A DNA stretch of 64,000 nucleotides from Alteriqipengyuania lutimaris (GTDB taxonomy: Bacteria; Pseudomonadota; Alphaproteobacteria; Sphingomonadales; Sphingomonadaceae). Below, piece after piece: positions 9,927-19,034 of the stretch. Both the position numbers and the translations under genes were made by a program. The DNA is taken from positions 2,578,501 through 2,642,500 of the forward strand of contig NZ_QRBB01000001.1 in NCBI RefSeq assembly GCF_003363135.1, in the 5' to 3' direction. Numbering within the stretch: position 1 is the stretch's first letter; every line of letters starts with the position of its first letter. Under the pieces are notes generated by a model. It worked only from the letters and a program-made list of their open reading frames with translations, did no database searches and had not been told where the DNA came from.

Positions 9927-11525
9927 CTAGATGTTGAGATCGCGCGGGCGCTGGGACTTCAGCCAGCCTGCGACCCACATGCGGGTCAGCGTGACGGCGG
10001 TGAAGACGGAAGTGAACAGGCCGATGATCAGGACGACCGCGAAGCCGCGGATGGGCCCCGAGCCGAACATGAACAGCAGCACACCGGCGATGAAGTTGGT
10101 GACGTTGGCGTCGTAGATCGCGCGGCTCGCCTCGCGGTAGCCGTTCTCGACCGCGGTCACCACGCGCCTCCCGCGCTTGCGCTCCTCGCGGATACGCTCG
10201 TTGATCAGCACGTTGGCGTCGACCGCCGCACCGACGGTGAGGACGAAGCCCGCGATCCCCGGCAGCGTCAGCGTGGTGTTGAGCGCGGCCATGATGCCCA
10301 GCACCATGATCACGTTGATGATCAGCGCAGCCGTCGCATAGACGCCGAAGCGGCCGTAGGTCACGATCATCAGCGCGATCACGAGGAAGGACCCGATCGC
10401 CATCGCGATGAGGCCGCTGCGGATCGAATCCGCGCCGAGATCCGGCCCCACGGTGCGTTCCTCGACGATCGCGAGGTCCACCGGCAGCGCGCCCGAACGC
10501 AGCGAGATCGCGAGCGCGTTGGCGGATTCGGGGGTGAAGCTGCCCGAAATCTGCGCCGCGCCGCCACGGATAGGCTCGTTGATATTGGGCGCGGACAGCA
10601 CTTCACCGTCGAGGATGATGGCAAACGGCCGCCCGACGTTCTGGGTGGTCAGCTGGGCGAAGCGCTGGCCGCCTTGCTGGTCGAACTGGATATTGACGAC
10701 GCTCTCGTTTGTCTGCGGATCGACGCCGGCCTGCGCGCCGGTGAGGTTGTCGCCCTGGATCCCGCCGAGGCGGCGCACGGCGATGTTCTGGCCTTCGAAA
10801 TCCGATCCGGCTGCGTAGGGGAAGATCTCGCTTCCCGGAGGCGCGATGCCCTGTGCGACGTCGTTCGGCAGCGCGTCGGGATCGACCAGCTTGAATTCGA
10901 GCTGCGCGGTCTGGCCGAGCAGCGCCTTGAGCTGCTGCGGGTCCTGCAGGCCCGGGACCTGGACCACGATCCGCGTATCGCCCTGGCGGATGATCGTCGG
11001 CTCGCGCGTGCCGAGCTCGTCGATCCGGCGGCGCACCACGTCGGTCGCGCTGTCCATCGCCTGCGTCACGGCCGTGTCGATCGCCGCCTGCGAGGGCGTG
11101 AGCACCACGCGGTTGCTATCGACGAGCGTGATCTCCCATTCGCGGGTCAGGCCTTCGCCGTTCATCAGCGGGGTGAGGATCTCGCGCGTGCGATCGATCT
11201 CGCCTGCATCGTCGAGCATGAAGGACAGGCGTCCGTCAGCAGTCGAGAGGTCGCCGATGCGAATGGCCGGCTCGGCATCGGCGAGCGCGGTGCGCACGCT
11301 TTCTTCCATGTTCTCGAGCCGCTGGGCTGCGACCTGATCGCGTTCGGCCTCGAGCAGGATGTGGCTCCCGCCGGCAAGGTCGAGCCCGAGATTGACGGTC
11401 GGTTCAGGCAGTTCGTCGGGATAGGACAGGCCGAGGGCGGAGAACAGGGACGGGATGGCGCAGGCCACCACCGCCAGGGTCAGCGCCCAGAGCCAGATTT
11501 TGCGCCAGCGCGGAAATTCGAGCAT
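9927..11525 (-). CDS. secD: Protein translocase subunit SecD
   Basis: A 532-residue inner-membrane component of the SecDF complex. An N-terminal helix is followed by NLGLDLAGGSHILLE, the large periplasmic P1 domain with a base and head, and six C-terminal membrane helices. Helix motifs such as GFVLTVGAAVDANVLINERI match SecD. Length is normal for alphaproteobacteria, where SecD and SecF are separate. The gene sits between yajC (20 bases upstream) and secF. Confidence 0.97.
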   Translation of the reverse strand: MLEFPRWRKIWLWALTLAVVACAIPSLFSALGLSYPDELPEPTVNLGLDLAGGSHILLEAERDQVAAQRLENMEESVRTALADAEPAIRIGDLSTADGRLSFMLDDAGEIDRTREILTPLMNGEGLTREWEITLVDSNRVVLTPSQAAIDTAVTQAMDSATDVVRRRIDELGTREPTIIRQGDTRIVVQVPGLQDPQQLKALLGQTAQLEFKLVDPDALPNDVAQGIAPPGSEIFPYAAGSDFEGQNIAVRRLGGIQGDNLTGAQAGVDPQTNESVVNIQFDQQGGQRFAQLTTQNVGRPFAIILDGEVLSAPNINEPIRGGAAQISGSFTPESANALAISLRSGALPVDLAIVEERTVGPDLGADSIRSGLIAMAIGSFLVIALMIVTYGRFGVYATAALIINVIMVLGIMAALNTTLTLPGIAGFVLTVGAAVDANVLINERIREERKRGRRVVTAVENGYREASRAIYDANVTNFIAGVLLFMFGSGPIRGFAVVLIIGLFTSVFTAVTLTRMWVAGWLKSQRPRDLNI

Positions 11526-11544
11526 TTGCTGTGACTTTCCGGGG

Positions 11545-11859
11545 TTAGTCGTTGCTGGCCTTGGGGCCGATCACGTCGCCGATCGTGCTCTTCACGGCCT
11601 TGACCTTCACCCCTTGCGCCAGTTCCAGCTCGACCTCGTCGTCGCGCACGGCCACGATCTTGCCGATCAGTCCCCCTGCGGTCACCACGCGGTCGCCCTT
11701 CTTCAGGCCGCCGATCTTTTCCTGGTGTTCCTTCTGCCGCTTCATCTGCGGACGGATGATGAGGAACCAGAAAATCAGGATCATGCCCACGAAGGGCAGG
11801 AACTGGAGCCAGGCCGGAGGCGCGCTTGCGCTGGCCGCGGCGGTCATGAGATCGAGCAT
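11545..11859 (-). CDS. yajC: Preprotein translocase subunit YajC
   Basis: A 104-residue single-pass membrane protein accessory to SecDF. The membrane helix reads LQFLPFVGMILIFWFLIIRP and is followed by the conserved QMKRQKEHQEKIGGLKKGDRV and a short cytoplasmic beta domain. The frame is open well upstream, but the ATG at 11859 gives the family length and the usual residues before the helix. It is the first gene of yajC-secD-secF. Confidence 0.95.
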   Translation of the reverse strand: MLDLMTAAASASAPPAWLQFLPFVGMILIFWFLIIRPQMKRQKEHQEKIGGLKKGDRVVTAGGLIGKIVAVRDDEVELELAQGVKVKAVKSTIGDVIGPKASND

Positions 11860-12133
11860 TGAAGGTCCGGATGGCTGTTGAGAATTGCGAGAGCGAAATG
11901 GCAAGCCGGGTCGGTGTGTGCAAGCGTCCGGGTGCGGACAAATCCTGCATGCGCCTTCGGGCCAGCCCTGACCGGCGCGCCTAGCAGCCTTGGGGGCACA
12001 GAGCAATCCGATGCTGGAGGTCAGCGGCGGCGAAACTGCGCGACCGGAGGGGTACGAAAAATATGCATGCCCGCAGGCCGTCACAGCCATTGCCAGCCGC
12101 GATTCTCGCGCCTATAGGCCCCGTTCCACTGCT

Positions 12134-12210
12134 CGGGAAGTAGCGCAGCCTGGTAGCGCATCACACTGGGGGTGTGGGGGTCGCAGGTTCGAATCCTGTC
12201 TTCCCGACCA
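12134..12210 (+). tRNA. tRNA-Pro (anticodon GGG)
   Basis: A 77-base tRNA with a fully paired acceptor stem (CGGGAAG with CTTCCCG), a D-arm GCGC...GCGC and a five-pair anticodon stem. The anticodon GGG is at 12168-12170, the TTCGAAT T-loop is present, and CCA is encoded at 12208-12210. It reads proline codons CCC and CCU. No integrase or direct repeat flanks it. Confidence 0.97.
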
Positions 12211-12313
12211 GTGGAATTCCTCCCCATTATCGAAAGACTTGCCCTACAGATTCGCCCCCGTTTGGGCGATGGTCAGGCTGGTATCGGACGGCCGTGACCC
12301 TATGTGGGTGACC

Positions 12314-13144
12314 ATGACGACACGCACCCTCGCCTCGCTCCATCGCGCCATCCGCGACGATATCGACACCCTCGTCACGCGCAGGCCCGTGCCCGGCGCG
12401 GGGCTACCACAGGTCGATCCGTTCCTGTTCCTCAACCATCACGGGCCGCAGACCTACCCGCCCGGCAATGGCGGCCTGCCCTTCGGCCCGCATCCGCATC
12501 GCGGATTCGAGACCGTGACCTTCATCCTCGAAGGCAGCCTCGCCCATCACGACACCGGTGGGGGCGAGAGCATCGTCGAGGAAGGCGGCGTCCAGTGGAT
12601 GACCGCCGGCAGCGGCCTGACCCATGCCGAGCTTTCGCCCGAGAGCTTCAAGCGCGAGGGCGGCCCGCTCGAAATCCTGCAATTGTGGGTCAACCTGCCC
12701 GCGCGGCTCAAGATGACGACGCCCGCCTACACCCCCGTGACCGCAGCCGAGATCCCGGCAGTCGACATGGCGCCCGGCGTGCGCATGCTTCCCGTTTCGG
12801 GCACCGAGGGCGCGCCGATCGAGTCGCTGACCGGCGTCATGCTGGCCACCGTCGAGATGGCGGCAGGCAGTTCGGCCACCCTGCCCGCGCCTGCGGGACG
12901 CAACGTGTTCTTCTACACAGTGCGCGGCGCGGCCCGCATCGGCGACGACGCCGTGCCCGAGCATACGCTCGCGAAACTGACCGACGGCGACGGAATCGAC
13001 GTGGCGAGCGAGGACGGCTGCCTGCTGCTGTTCGGCCACGCGGACCCGATCGGCGAACCGATGGTCGCGCATGGTCCCTTCGTCATGAACACGCGCGAGG
13101 AAATCGTGCAGGCGATCAGGGACCATCAGGCCGGCAAGTTCTAG
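12314..13144 (+). CDS. Pirin family protein
   Basis: A 276-residue bicupin of the pirin family. The N-terminal cupin carries the metal-binding pattern HPHRGFETVTFILEGSLAHHD followed by the conserved GGVQWMTAGSGLTHAE. The C-terminal cupin has no clear metal ligands, as usual. Bacterial pirins include quercetinases and proteins that interact with metabolic enzymes, so the exact role is open. ATGs at 12302 and 12314 are both possible; neither has a strong ribosome site, and 12314 gives the more typical N-terminus. The gene starts about 100 bases after tRNA-Pro. Confidence 0.88.
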   Translation: MTTRTLASLHRAIRDDIDTLVTRRPVPGAGLPQVDPFLFLNHHGPQTYPPGNGGLPFGPHPHRGFETVTFILEGSLAHHDTGGGESIVEEGGVQWMTAGSGLTHAELSPESFKREGGPLEILQLWVNLPARLKMTTPAYTPVTAAEIPAVDMAPGVRMLPVSGTEGAPIESLTGVMLATVEMAAGSSATLPAPAGRNVFFYTVRGAARIGDDAVPEHTLAKLTDGDGIDVASEDGCLLLFGHADPIGEPMVAHGPFVMNTREEIVQAIRDHQAGKF

Positions 13145-13151
13145 AACCACG

Positions 13152-13180
13152 CGCGCGATTGGAGGGGATCGCGCGGGTTT
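13152..13180 (+). terminator. Probable terminator after the pirin gene
   Basis: A perfect eight-base inverted repeat, CGCGCGAT (13152-13159) and ATCGCGCG (13168-13175), is followed by GGTTT. It starts seven bases after the pirin stop. The T-run is short, so efficiency is uncertain. Confidence 0.5.
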
Positions 13181-13244
13181 GGGCCGACCGCCGCGCGCCC
13201 GTTCGGCTTTGCAGCCCCGGCGCTTTGCGGTTAAGGGCGCGGCC

Positions 13245-13538
13245 ATGGCTGCGATCACGATCAACCGCATCGGCAATGATACCAAGGGGCTCTACGTCGC
13301 CCAGGTCGAAGGTTCGGACGAGGTCGGCGAGCTGACCTTCTCGCGCGCCAGCGATAGCCTGGTGATCGTCGATCACACCGGCGTGCCCGATTCCCTGCGC
13401 GGCAGGGGCGTGGGTGCGGCGCTGGCCGAGCGCGTCGTGGCCGATGCGCGGGCCGAGGGTTTCCGGATCGTGCCGCTGTGCCCCTTCTTCAAGGCACAGG
13501 CGCAGCGCCACCCCGACTGGGCCGACGTGGTGCAGTAG
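13245..13538 (+). CDS. Small GNAT-type N-acetyltransferase (YidJ/YjdJ-like)
   Basis: A 97-residue protein matching the compact GNAT subgroup typified by E. coli YjdJ and human GTPBP/NATD1-like proteins. The acetyl-CoA loop RGRGVGAALAERVVADAR is preceded by VIVDHTGVPDSL and followed by IVPLCPFFKAQAQRHPDWADVV, the strongly conserved C-terminus of this group. The natural substrate is unknown. The ATG at 13245 is chosen because the upstream extension is not conserved-looking. It is convergent with the TonB receptor gene. Confidence 0.85.
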   Translation: MAAITINRIGNDTKGLYVAQVEGSDEVGELTFSRASDSLVIVDHTGVPDSLRGRGVGAALAERVVADARAEGFRIVPLCPFFKAQAQRHPDWADVVQ

Positions 13539-13577
13539 ACGGCTTCGAGGTTCGCCGGCGCGAACCTGCCCTTTCCG

Positions 13578-13617
13578 CCAAAAGAAAACGGCGCGGAAGG
13601 TTGCCCTCCCGCGCCGT
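13578..13617 (-). terminator. Rho-independent terminator of the TonB receptor gene
   Basis: Arms at 13588-13596 and 13609-13617 pair perfectly over nine bases (ACGGCGCGG with CCGCGCCGT). They extend by three more pairs around a four-base loop. Read on the minus strand, the hairpin is followed by TTTTCTTTT, a good U-tract, 25 bases after the receptor stop codon. Confidence 0.82.
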
Positions 13618-13641
13618 CTGTTCATCGGTGGATTGCGTGGA

Positions 13642-16383
13642 TCAGAAGCCCGCGCGCACCGTGACGCCGTAGGTCCGCGGCTCGGCCAGATAGGCCGAGT
13701 AGGTCTGCTGCTCGGCCACGAAGGGCGTGTTGAACGCGACCTGCGTATATTCCTGGTCGAACAGGTTCTGCGCCCACACCTCGATCGCCCACGCTTCGTC
13801 CGGTCCGCGCAGACCGACACGTCCGTTCACGAGGAAGAAGCCGTCCTGTTCCTTGCCGTAGAGCAGGTCCGAACCGGTGTTGTAATCGCCGCTCATCCGG
13901 GTGTTCAGATAGAACAGGGCGGACAGCCCGCTGTTGCCGATCGGCGGCGTGTAGGACACCGATGCGGTGGCGGTGATCTCCGGCGCGTTCGAGAGGTTGT
14001 CACCCGGCAGCAGGCGCAGCGCAGGGTCGAGCGGGGTGCCGCTCTCGTCACCGATCAGGTCGTCTTCGTACCGCGTATCGGCATAGGTGAGGCCGAAATT
14101 GGTGGTGAAGAAGCGCGCGGGACGCACGCTCAGCTCCGCCTCGACACCCTTGGCCGTCACACCGGGCTGCACGTCGTCAGGGCTGCAGGCGCCGGTCGTG
14201 ATGTCATTGTCCAGATCCGCCCCGCCCAGCGACGTGCCGCACGAGTTGACGTTCTGGACCACGAAGACCGAACCGTTGAAGGTGTTGAGCTGGAAGTTGG
14301 AGAACCGCTGGTAGAAACCGGCGAGCGACAGCGTCCAGTCGCGGCCGTCGTACTTGGTGCCGATCTCGAACGCGTCGACCGTTTCCTGGTCGAACTGCAG
14401 GTTGGCGGTCGAACCGGTCAGCGCCGGGTTTCCGACCACCGGGCTCGCCTGGAGCGCCGAGCGGTCGAGGTTGAAGCCGCCTGCCTTGTACCCGCGCGAA
14501 TAGCTGGCGTAGGTCAGCAGGCGATCGGTCGGCTTGAACGAGAGGACCGCGGTTCCGGTGAACTCCTCTTCGTCGCGGCTGTCGGACAGCGTCACACCGT
14601 CGAGCTCGGCAGTGCTGTTGCCCTGGCACGACAGCGAGATGATCCCGCCGGCGAGCGCGGCGGCTCCGGTGCCGAGCAGCGGCGAAAGCAGCGCGCGGTT
14701 GGTCGGGCAGACCGTGTTGTCGTTGCCCAGTGCTGCGTCGAAATCCTTGGTTTCGTTGGTGTAACGAAGGCCAAGGGTCAGGTTCAGCCGGTCCGTGATG
14801 TTGAAGATGTTGTGCGTGAAGACCGCGAAGTTGTTGCTTTCCTGGTTGTACACGTCGTTGGTCGAGCCGAGATCGTTGAGCCCCGCGAGGTTATCGAGAC
14901 CCGCGAAGATCAGCGGCGATGCCGGGCCAAGCAGCGGGGCGACAAGGCCGCGCGCGCCGGCGGAGATACAGCCCGATGCGGCCGGGTTTGCCAGCGCGGG
15001 ATTGATCGCATTGACCACGCGGCACGGCGCGAAGGCGCCGTACTGCGTGCCGAAGCGCAGGTTGTCGCGTGTTTCCAGCTTCTCGTTGGCGAAATAGCCG
15101 CCGATCAGCCAGTCGAGCTTGCCTTCGAAAGCTTCGCCCTGAAGGCGCAGTTCCTGGCTGAAGGTCTTGAACTCGCGCGCACCGGCATTGGGTCCGGGGG
15201 CGCGGTAGAGGATATCGACCTGCGTGTAGTCGGTGTCCGAGCCCTGGAAGTTGGCATATTCGCGATAGCCGGTGATCGAGGTCAGCTCCGCGCCGCCCAG
15301 ATCCCAGTTCGCTTCGAGTGCGACGCCGTAATCCTCGGTCTCGCCGGCATAGCTGCGGCCGGGCGAGACGTAGATATCGCGGTTGAACGTGTCCTGATTG
15401 AGCGCGTTGGGATTCTGGCCGAGCGCCAGCAGCACGGGGATGATCGGGTTCGCCGTGCTGGTCAGCGCAGGGGTCGCCGATCCGGGATAGTCGAACTTCG
15501 CGTCGGCCGAGAGGACCGGAACATCGTCCGCCAGTCGCGCCAGCGGCGCGAAGCTCGGCTGCACGAAGGTCGCGGCGCAGCACGCTTCGTCCTTCTTCGA
15601 ATAGTCGCCGGTCAGGCGGACCGAGAGGCCGTCGTTCGGCTCGAACAGCAACTGCCCGCGCACGAGGTAGCGGTCGCGGTCGTTGACATCGACGTCGTTG
15701 ACGACGTCATTGTAGAAGCCGTCGCGCTTGAAATAGACGCCGTCGACCCGCGCGGCGAGCGTATCGCCGATCGGGCCGGTCAGCCCGCCTTCGACCTTGA
15801 TCGCATCGTAGTTGCCGTAGGTGAAGGCGCCATAGCCGCCGAAATCGAATTCGGGCGGCGCGGTATAGATGTTGATGAGGCCGGCAGAGCTGTTGCGCCC
15901 CCCCAGCGTACCCTGCGGGCCGCGCAGCACTTCGACCCGGTCGATCGGGCCCAGTTCGCTGAGCGCGTTGCCCGAGCGCGAGCGGTAGACGCCATCGACG
16001 AACACAGCGACCGAGCTTTCGAGGCCGGGGTTGTCGCCCACGGTGCCGATCCCGCGGATACGCGCGGAGCCGTTGGCCTCGTTACCCGTGGAGGAGACGA
16101 GGAGCGAGGGGGCCACCTGGTTCAGTTCGCGAATGTCGGATGCGCCCGAATTGCGCAGTTCCTCGGCCGACACGACGTTCACGGCGACCGGCACGTCGGT
16201 CAGCTGCTGCGTACGGCCCTGCGCGGTGACGACGATCGTCGTCTGGCCGTCGAGCTGGTCTTCCAGATCGCCGACGGCGCTCTGCGGCTCGGTGTCCTCG
16301 TCCTGGGCCATCGCAACCTGGGGGAATGCAAGGCCGCCAGCGAGCGCACCGAGCGCGATCGAACGGGTAAAAGTGGCTTTCAT
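13642..16383 (-). CDS. TonB-dependent outer-membrane receptor
   Basis: A 913-residue outer-membrane receptor for energised uptake of an unknown ligand. The signal peptide ends near AMA at about residue 26. A plug domain follows from about residue 50 (TTIVVTAQGRTQQLTDVPVA), with the motifs RIRGIGT and VEVLRGPQGTLGGRNSSAG. The remainder is a 22-strand barrel ending in an aromatic C-terminus (VRAGF). A GGGAG ribosome site precedes the ATG at 16383; a start six codons further upstream is possible. The closest neighbour is the acyl-CoA dehydrogenase pair upstream on the same strand, which suggests a lipid or steroid-like substrate only by context. Confidence 0.93.
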   Translation of the reverse strand: MKATFTRSIALGALAGGLAFPQVAMAQDEDTEPQSAVGDLEDQLDGQTTIVVTAQGRTQQLTDVPVAVNVVSAEELRNSGASDIRELNQVAPSLLVSSTGNEANGSARIRGIGTVGDNPGLESSVAVFVDGVYRSRSGNALSELGPIDRVEVLRGPQGTLGGRNSSAGLINIYTAPPEFDFGGYGAFTYGNYDAIKVEGGLTGPIGDTLAARVDGVYFKRDGFYNDVVNDVDVNDRDRYLVRGQLLFEPNDGLSVRLTGDYSKKDEACCAATFVQPSFAPLARLADDVPVLSADAKFDYPGSATPALTSTANPIIPVLLALGQNPNALNQDTFNRDIYVSPGRSYAGETEDYGVALEANWDLGGAELTSITGYREYANFQGSDTDYTQVDILYRAPGPNAGAREFKTFSQELRLQGEAFEGKLDWLIGGYFANEKLETRDNLRFGTQYGAFAPCRVVNAINPALANPAASGCISAGARGLVAPLLGPASPLIFAGLDNLAGLNDLGSTNDVYNQESNNFAVFTHNIFNITDRLNLTLGLRYTNETKDFDAALGNDNTVCPTNRALLSPLLGTGAAALAGGIISLSCQGNSTAELDGVTLSDSRDEEEFTGTAVLSFKPTDRLLTYASYSRGYKAGGFNLDRSALQASPVVGNPALTGSTANLQFDQETVDAFEIGTKYDGRDWTLSLAGFYQRFSNFQLNTFNGSVFVVQNVNSCGTSLGGADLDNDITTGACSPDDVQPGVTAKGVEAELSVRPARFFTTNFGLTYADTRYEDDLIGDESGTPLDPALRLLPGDNLSNAPEITATASVSYTPPIGNSGLSALFYLNTRMSGDYNTGSDLLYGKEQDGFFLVNGRVGLRGPDEAWAIEVWAQNLFDQEYTQVAFNTPFVAEQQTYSAYLAEPRTYGVTVRAGF

Positions 16384-16643
16384 CGTAACTCCCAATCCCA
16401 TGTTTTCTCGTCGCGACGGGAAAAGGGACAGGGTTCGACGGCAGGCGCAGACGCTGCCGCGTTATCCTGATGAAGCCAGAGCAATGCGCACGTTTTTTCT
16501 TTGCGTCATCACCCGGGCATGCCTTCTCCCAAGCCCAGGCATTCTGCGCTACTTGGAATATTATTACAAGCGACAAACCGAACATACGCCGCCATGTGAC
16601 ACTTTCGTAACACTGCGCGGCGGGTTTGGAGGATTCCGTAAGG

Positions 16644-17708
16644 TCAAAAGGCCTTCATGGTCGCATAGAGATCGCGCAGATGACTGCTCGACCCCCACGA
16701 GGCCTCAAGTATCCGCGCGCGCTTGAGGAAGAATCCGACGTCGTATTCGTCGGTCATCCCGATTCCGCCGTGGAGCTGCAAGCCTTCCTTGCTCATATGA
16801 TGGAGCAGGTCGTTGGCGCGGGCCTTGGCGAGCGCGGCAGCCTCGGTCACCGCGAAGCCGCTGTCGATCGCCTGAAGCCCGCCCTCGACCGCCGAGCGGC
16901 CGAGTTCGAGCTCGGTATAGAGGTCCGCCATACGGTGCTGGAGCGCCTGGAAGGTGGCGAGCACCTGATTGAACTGCACGCGCTGCTTCAGGTAGTCGAG
17001 CGTGGTATCGAACACCGCCTGGCTCATGCCGAGCATTTCAGCAGCGGTCAGCACGCGCGCATGGTCGAGGATCTTCTGCGCCAGATCGCTGCCGCCCGCC
17101 GCCAGCTTCTGCGCGGGCGCATCGTTGAAATCGATCTCCGCATGGTCGCGCATGTCGACCATCGCGCGTTTCGCGATCGAGACGCCCTTACCCTTCTCCA
17201 CCAGATAGACGCCGTCCTGCGCCAGCACGATGTAGATCCCGGCGCGGCTGGCCTCGTGGACGAAAGCCTTGGTGCCGGTGAGGCGCCCGTCATGCACGGA
17301 GGTGCTGACGTCGAGGCCCGCATGGCGCGGGCCCTCGTCGAAGGCGATCGTGCCGATCAGCTCGCCCGTGGCGAGGCGCGGCAGGAACTCGCTCTTCTGC
17401 TCCTCGCTCCCGCCCAGCACGATCGCCGAGGCGGCCAGCGCCGAGGGGACGAGCGGGCCGGCGGCGAGCGTCTTGCCCGTTTCCTCGACCACCAGGCCAA
17501 GGCTCAGCCAGCCGAAATCGGTCCCGCCGTGCTCTTCGGGGATGATGATCCCCGCCCAGCCCATTTCGGCCATCGCGGTCCATGCGTCCTCGTCGAACGG
17601 CTTGCCCGCGTCGCGCACCTGCCGCCATGCGGCGACCGGGTGCTCGTTCTTCGTCCACTCGCGCGCCATGTCGCGCAGCATTTCCTGCTCTTCGTTCAGT
17701 ACGGCCAT
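16644..17708 (-). CDS. Acyl-CoA dehydrogenase family protein (shorter partner)
   Basis: A 354-residue FAD-dependent acyl-CoA dehydrogenase homologue. The N-terminal helical domain, middle beta domain and C-terminal domain are all recognisable, the last from RVQFNQVLATFQALQHRMADL and LQLHGGIGMTDEYDV. The middle domain is compressed, and the FAD-contacting segment present in the next gene (YSEPNAGSD) is missing. It lies 14 bases downstream of a second acyl-CoA dehydrogenase. Adjacent pairs like this form alpha2-beta2 enzymes sharing one set of active sites in steroid side-chain oxidation of actinobacteria. The same layout is likely here, but the substrate is unknown. Confidence 0.87.
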   Translation of the reverse strand: MAVLNEEQEMLRDMAREWTKNEHPVAAWRQVRDAGKPFDEDAWTAMAEMGWAGIIIPEEHGGTDFGWLSLGLVVEETGKTLAAGPLVPSALAASAIVLGGSEEQKSEFLPRLATGELIGTIAFDEGPRHAGLDVSTSVHDGRLTGTKAFVHEASRAGIYIVLAQDGVYLVEKGKGVSIAKRAMVDMRDHAEIDFNDAPAQKLAAGGSDLAQKILDHARVLTAAEMLGMSQAVFDTTLDYLKQRVQFNQVLATFQALQHRMADLYTELELGRSAVEGGLQAIDSGFAVTEAAALAKARANDLLHHMSKEGLQLHGGIGMTDEYDVGFFLKRARILEASWGSSSHLRDLYATMKAF

Positions 17709-17722
17709 TTTTCTGCGCTCCC

Positions 17723-18934
17723 TTACTGGTGGTCGAGCATGCCAAGGATGCGCTTGGCGATGATGTTGTTCTGGATTTCGGTCGAGCCGCCGTAGATCGT
17801 GGTCGCCTTGCCGAAGAGCCAGGCGCGCGTGCCGTCGAGCTCCTTCTGCTCGAAGCCCTCGCCTTCCCAGCCGAGGCCGCGGAAGCCCATGATCTCGATC
17901 ATCAGCTCGGCGCGTTCCTGCCCCAGCCTGGTGCCCGCCTTCTTGAGGATCGAGCTGATGTCGGACACGCCGCCCGCCGCCTTGCTTTCCTCCATCGCGC
18001 GGCGCGCGGTCAGCAGGAAGGCATTCCAGCGCATTTCGAAATCGGCGATCTTCACGCGCAGCTCGGCATCGGCGAGCTTGCCGTCTTCGCCCAACCCGAC
18101 GTAATGCTCCGCAATCTTGTGCAGCGGCTGCGCATTGAGCGCGGCGAGCGCGCCGCCGCCCGAAAGATTGGTCCGCTCGTGCTGCAGCAGCTTCTTGCCG
18201 ATGGTCCAGCCCTGCCCTTCCTCGCCGACGAGGTTATCCTTGGGCACCTTCACATCGGTGAAGAAGGTCTCGCAGAACGGGCTCATGCCCGAAATCATCT
18301 TGATCGGCTTCACGTCGACGCCGGGCGCGTCCATGTCGATCAGCAGGAAGGAGATGCCCTTGTGCTTGTCTGCGCGGCTGGTGCGCACGAGGCAGAAGCA
18401 CTTGTCGGCCCACTGGCCACCGCTGGTCCAGGTCTTCTGACCGTTGACGAGGTAGTGGTCGCCTTTGTCCTCGGCCATCGTCTGGAGGTTGGCAAGATCG
18501 GACCCGGCATTGGGTTCGGAATAGCCCTGGCACCAGCGCACTTCGCCCTTGCAGATCGGCGGGATATGCTCGTGCTTCTGTTCTTCGCTGGCGAATTCGA
18601 GCAGCGTGGGGCCGAGCATCATCACGCCCATCCCGCCGATCGGGTTCCATGCCCCGACCTTCGCCATTTCTTCCTCGAGCGCGCGCGCCTGCTTCTTGGT
18701 CAGGCCGCCGCCGCCATATTCCTTCGGCCAGGTCGGTGTGCCCCAGCCCTTCTCGCCCATCGCGAGACGCCACGATTTTTCCTCGGGGCTTTCCTCGCCG
18801 GCTTCCTCGACGCTGCTGAGCAGGTTGTTCTTGCCGCGCAGTTCGGGCGGAAAATTCTCCGCCAGGAATGCGCGCACTTCGTCGCGAAACGCATCGAGAT
18901 CGGATTTCGTGTCGGGTTCGGCGACACTGGCCAT
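17723..18934 (-). CDS. Acyl-CoA dehydrogenase family protein (longer partner)
   Basis: A 403-residue acyl-CoA dehydrogenase. The flavin-binding signature GYSEPNAGSDLA is present, followed by YLVNGQKTWTSGGQWAD. The C-terminal helix region ends in TIYGGSTEIQNNIIAKRILG, the usual place of the catalytic or FAD-contacting glutamate. GGGGAGAG precedes the ATG at suitable spacing. It is the first gene of a two-gene operon with 16644-17708, and a short palindrome lies 46 bases upstream of its start. Expected reaction: alpha,beta-dehydrogenation of an acyl-CoA, passing electrons to ETF. Confidence 0.9.
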   Translation of the reverse strand: MASVAEPDTKSDLDAFRDEVRAFLAENFPPELRGKNNLLSSVEEAGEESPEEKSWRLAMGEKGWGTPTWPKEYGGGGLTKKQARALEEEMAKVGAWNPIGGMGVMMLGPTLLEFASEEQKHEHIPPICKGEVRWCQGYSEPNAGSDLANLQTMAEDKGDHYLVNGQKTWTSGGQWADKCFCLVRTSRADKHKGISFLLIDMDAPGVDVKPIKMISGMSPFCETFFTDVKVPKDNLVGEEGQGWTIGKKLLQHERTNLSGGGALAALNAQPLHKIAEHYVGLGEDGKLADAELRVKIADFEMRWNAFLLTARRAMEESKAAGGVSDISSILKKAGTRLGQERAELMIEIMGFRGLGWEGEGFEQKELDGTRAWLFGKATTIYGGSTEIQNNIIAKRILGMLDHQ

Positions 18935-18980
18935 GGCAACTCTCCCCTACCGGCTGGTTTGGCCGGATACCTACGCGCGG

Positions 18981-18998
18981 CTTTACGCTTTCGTAAAG
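18981..18998. promoter_or_regulatory. Palindromic operator candidate upstream of the acyl-CoA dehydrogenases
   Basis: An exact inverted repeat, CTTTACG-N4-CGTAAAG, starts 46 bases before the dehydrogenase ATG in an otherwise GC-rich 100-base gap. Palindromes of this size fit a TetR- or LysR-type dimer. The half-site CTTTCGTAA recurs at 16602-16610, between the second dehydrogenase and the TonB receptor. Confidence 0.5.
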
Positions 18999-19034
18999 GG
19001 AAAATCGGGAGTGGCCGCGCGGGCGCGATACGGC

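Noticed and set aside
9363..11534. Plus-strand open frame of 723 residues
   Set aside because: Antisense to secD/secF; composition is Arg/Asp/His-rich shadow translation with no recognisable domain.
12134..12210. tRNA-Pro as an integration site of a mobile element
   Set aside because: No integrase, no duplicated tRNA end and no change in gene type on either side.
13414..16470. Plus-strand open frame of 1018 residues
   Set aside because: Antisense to the TonB receptor gene, which has a signal peptide, plug and barrel motifs.
16592..16610. Second copy of the CTTTACG palindrome upstream of the first TonB receptor
   Set aside because: Only the half-site CTTTCGTAA is shared; the other arm does not match, so I do not call it an operator.
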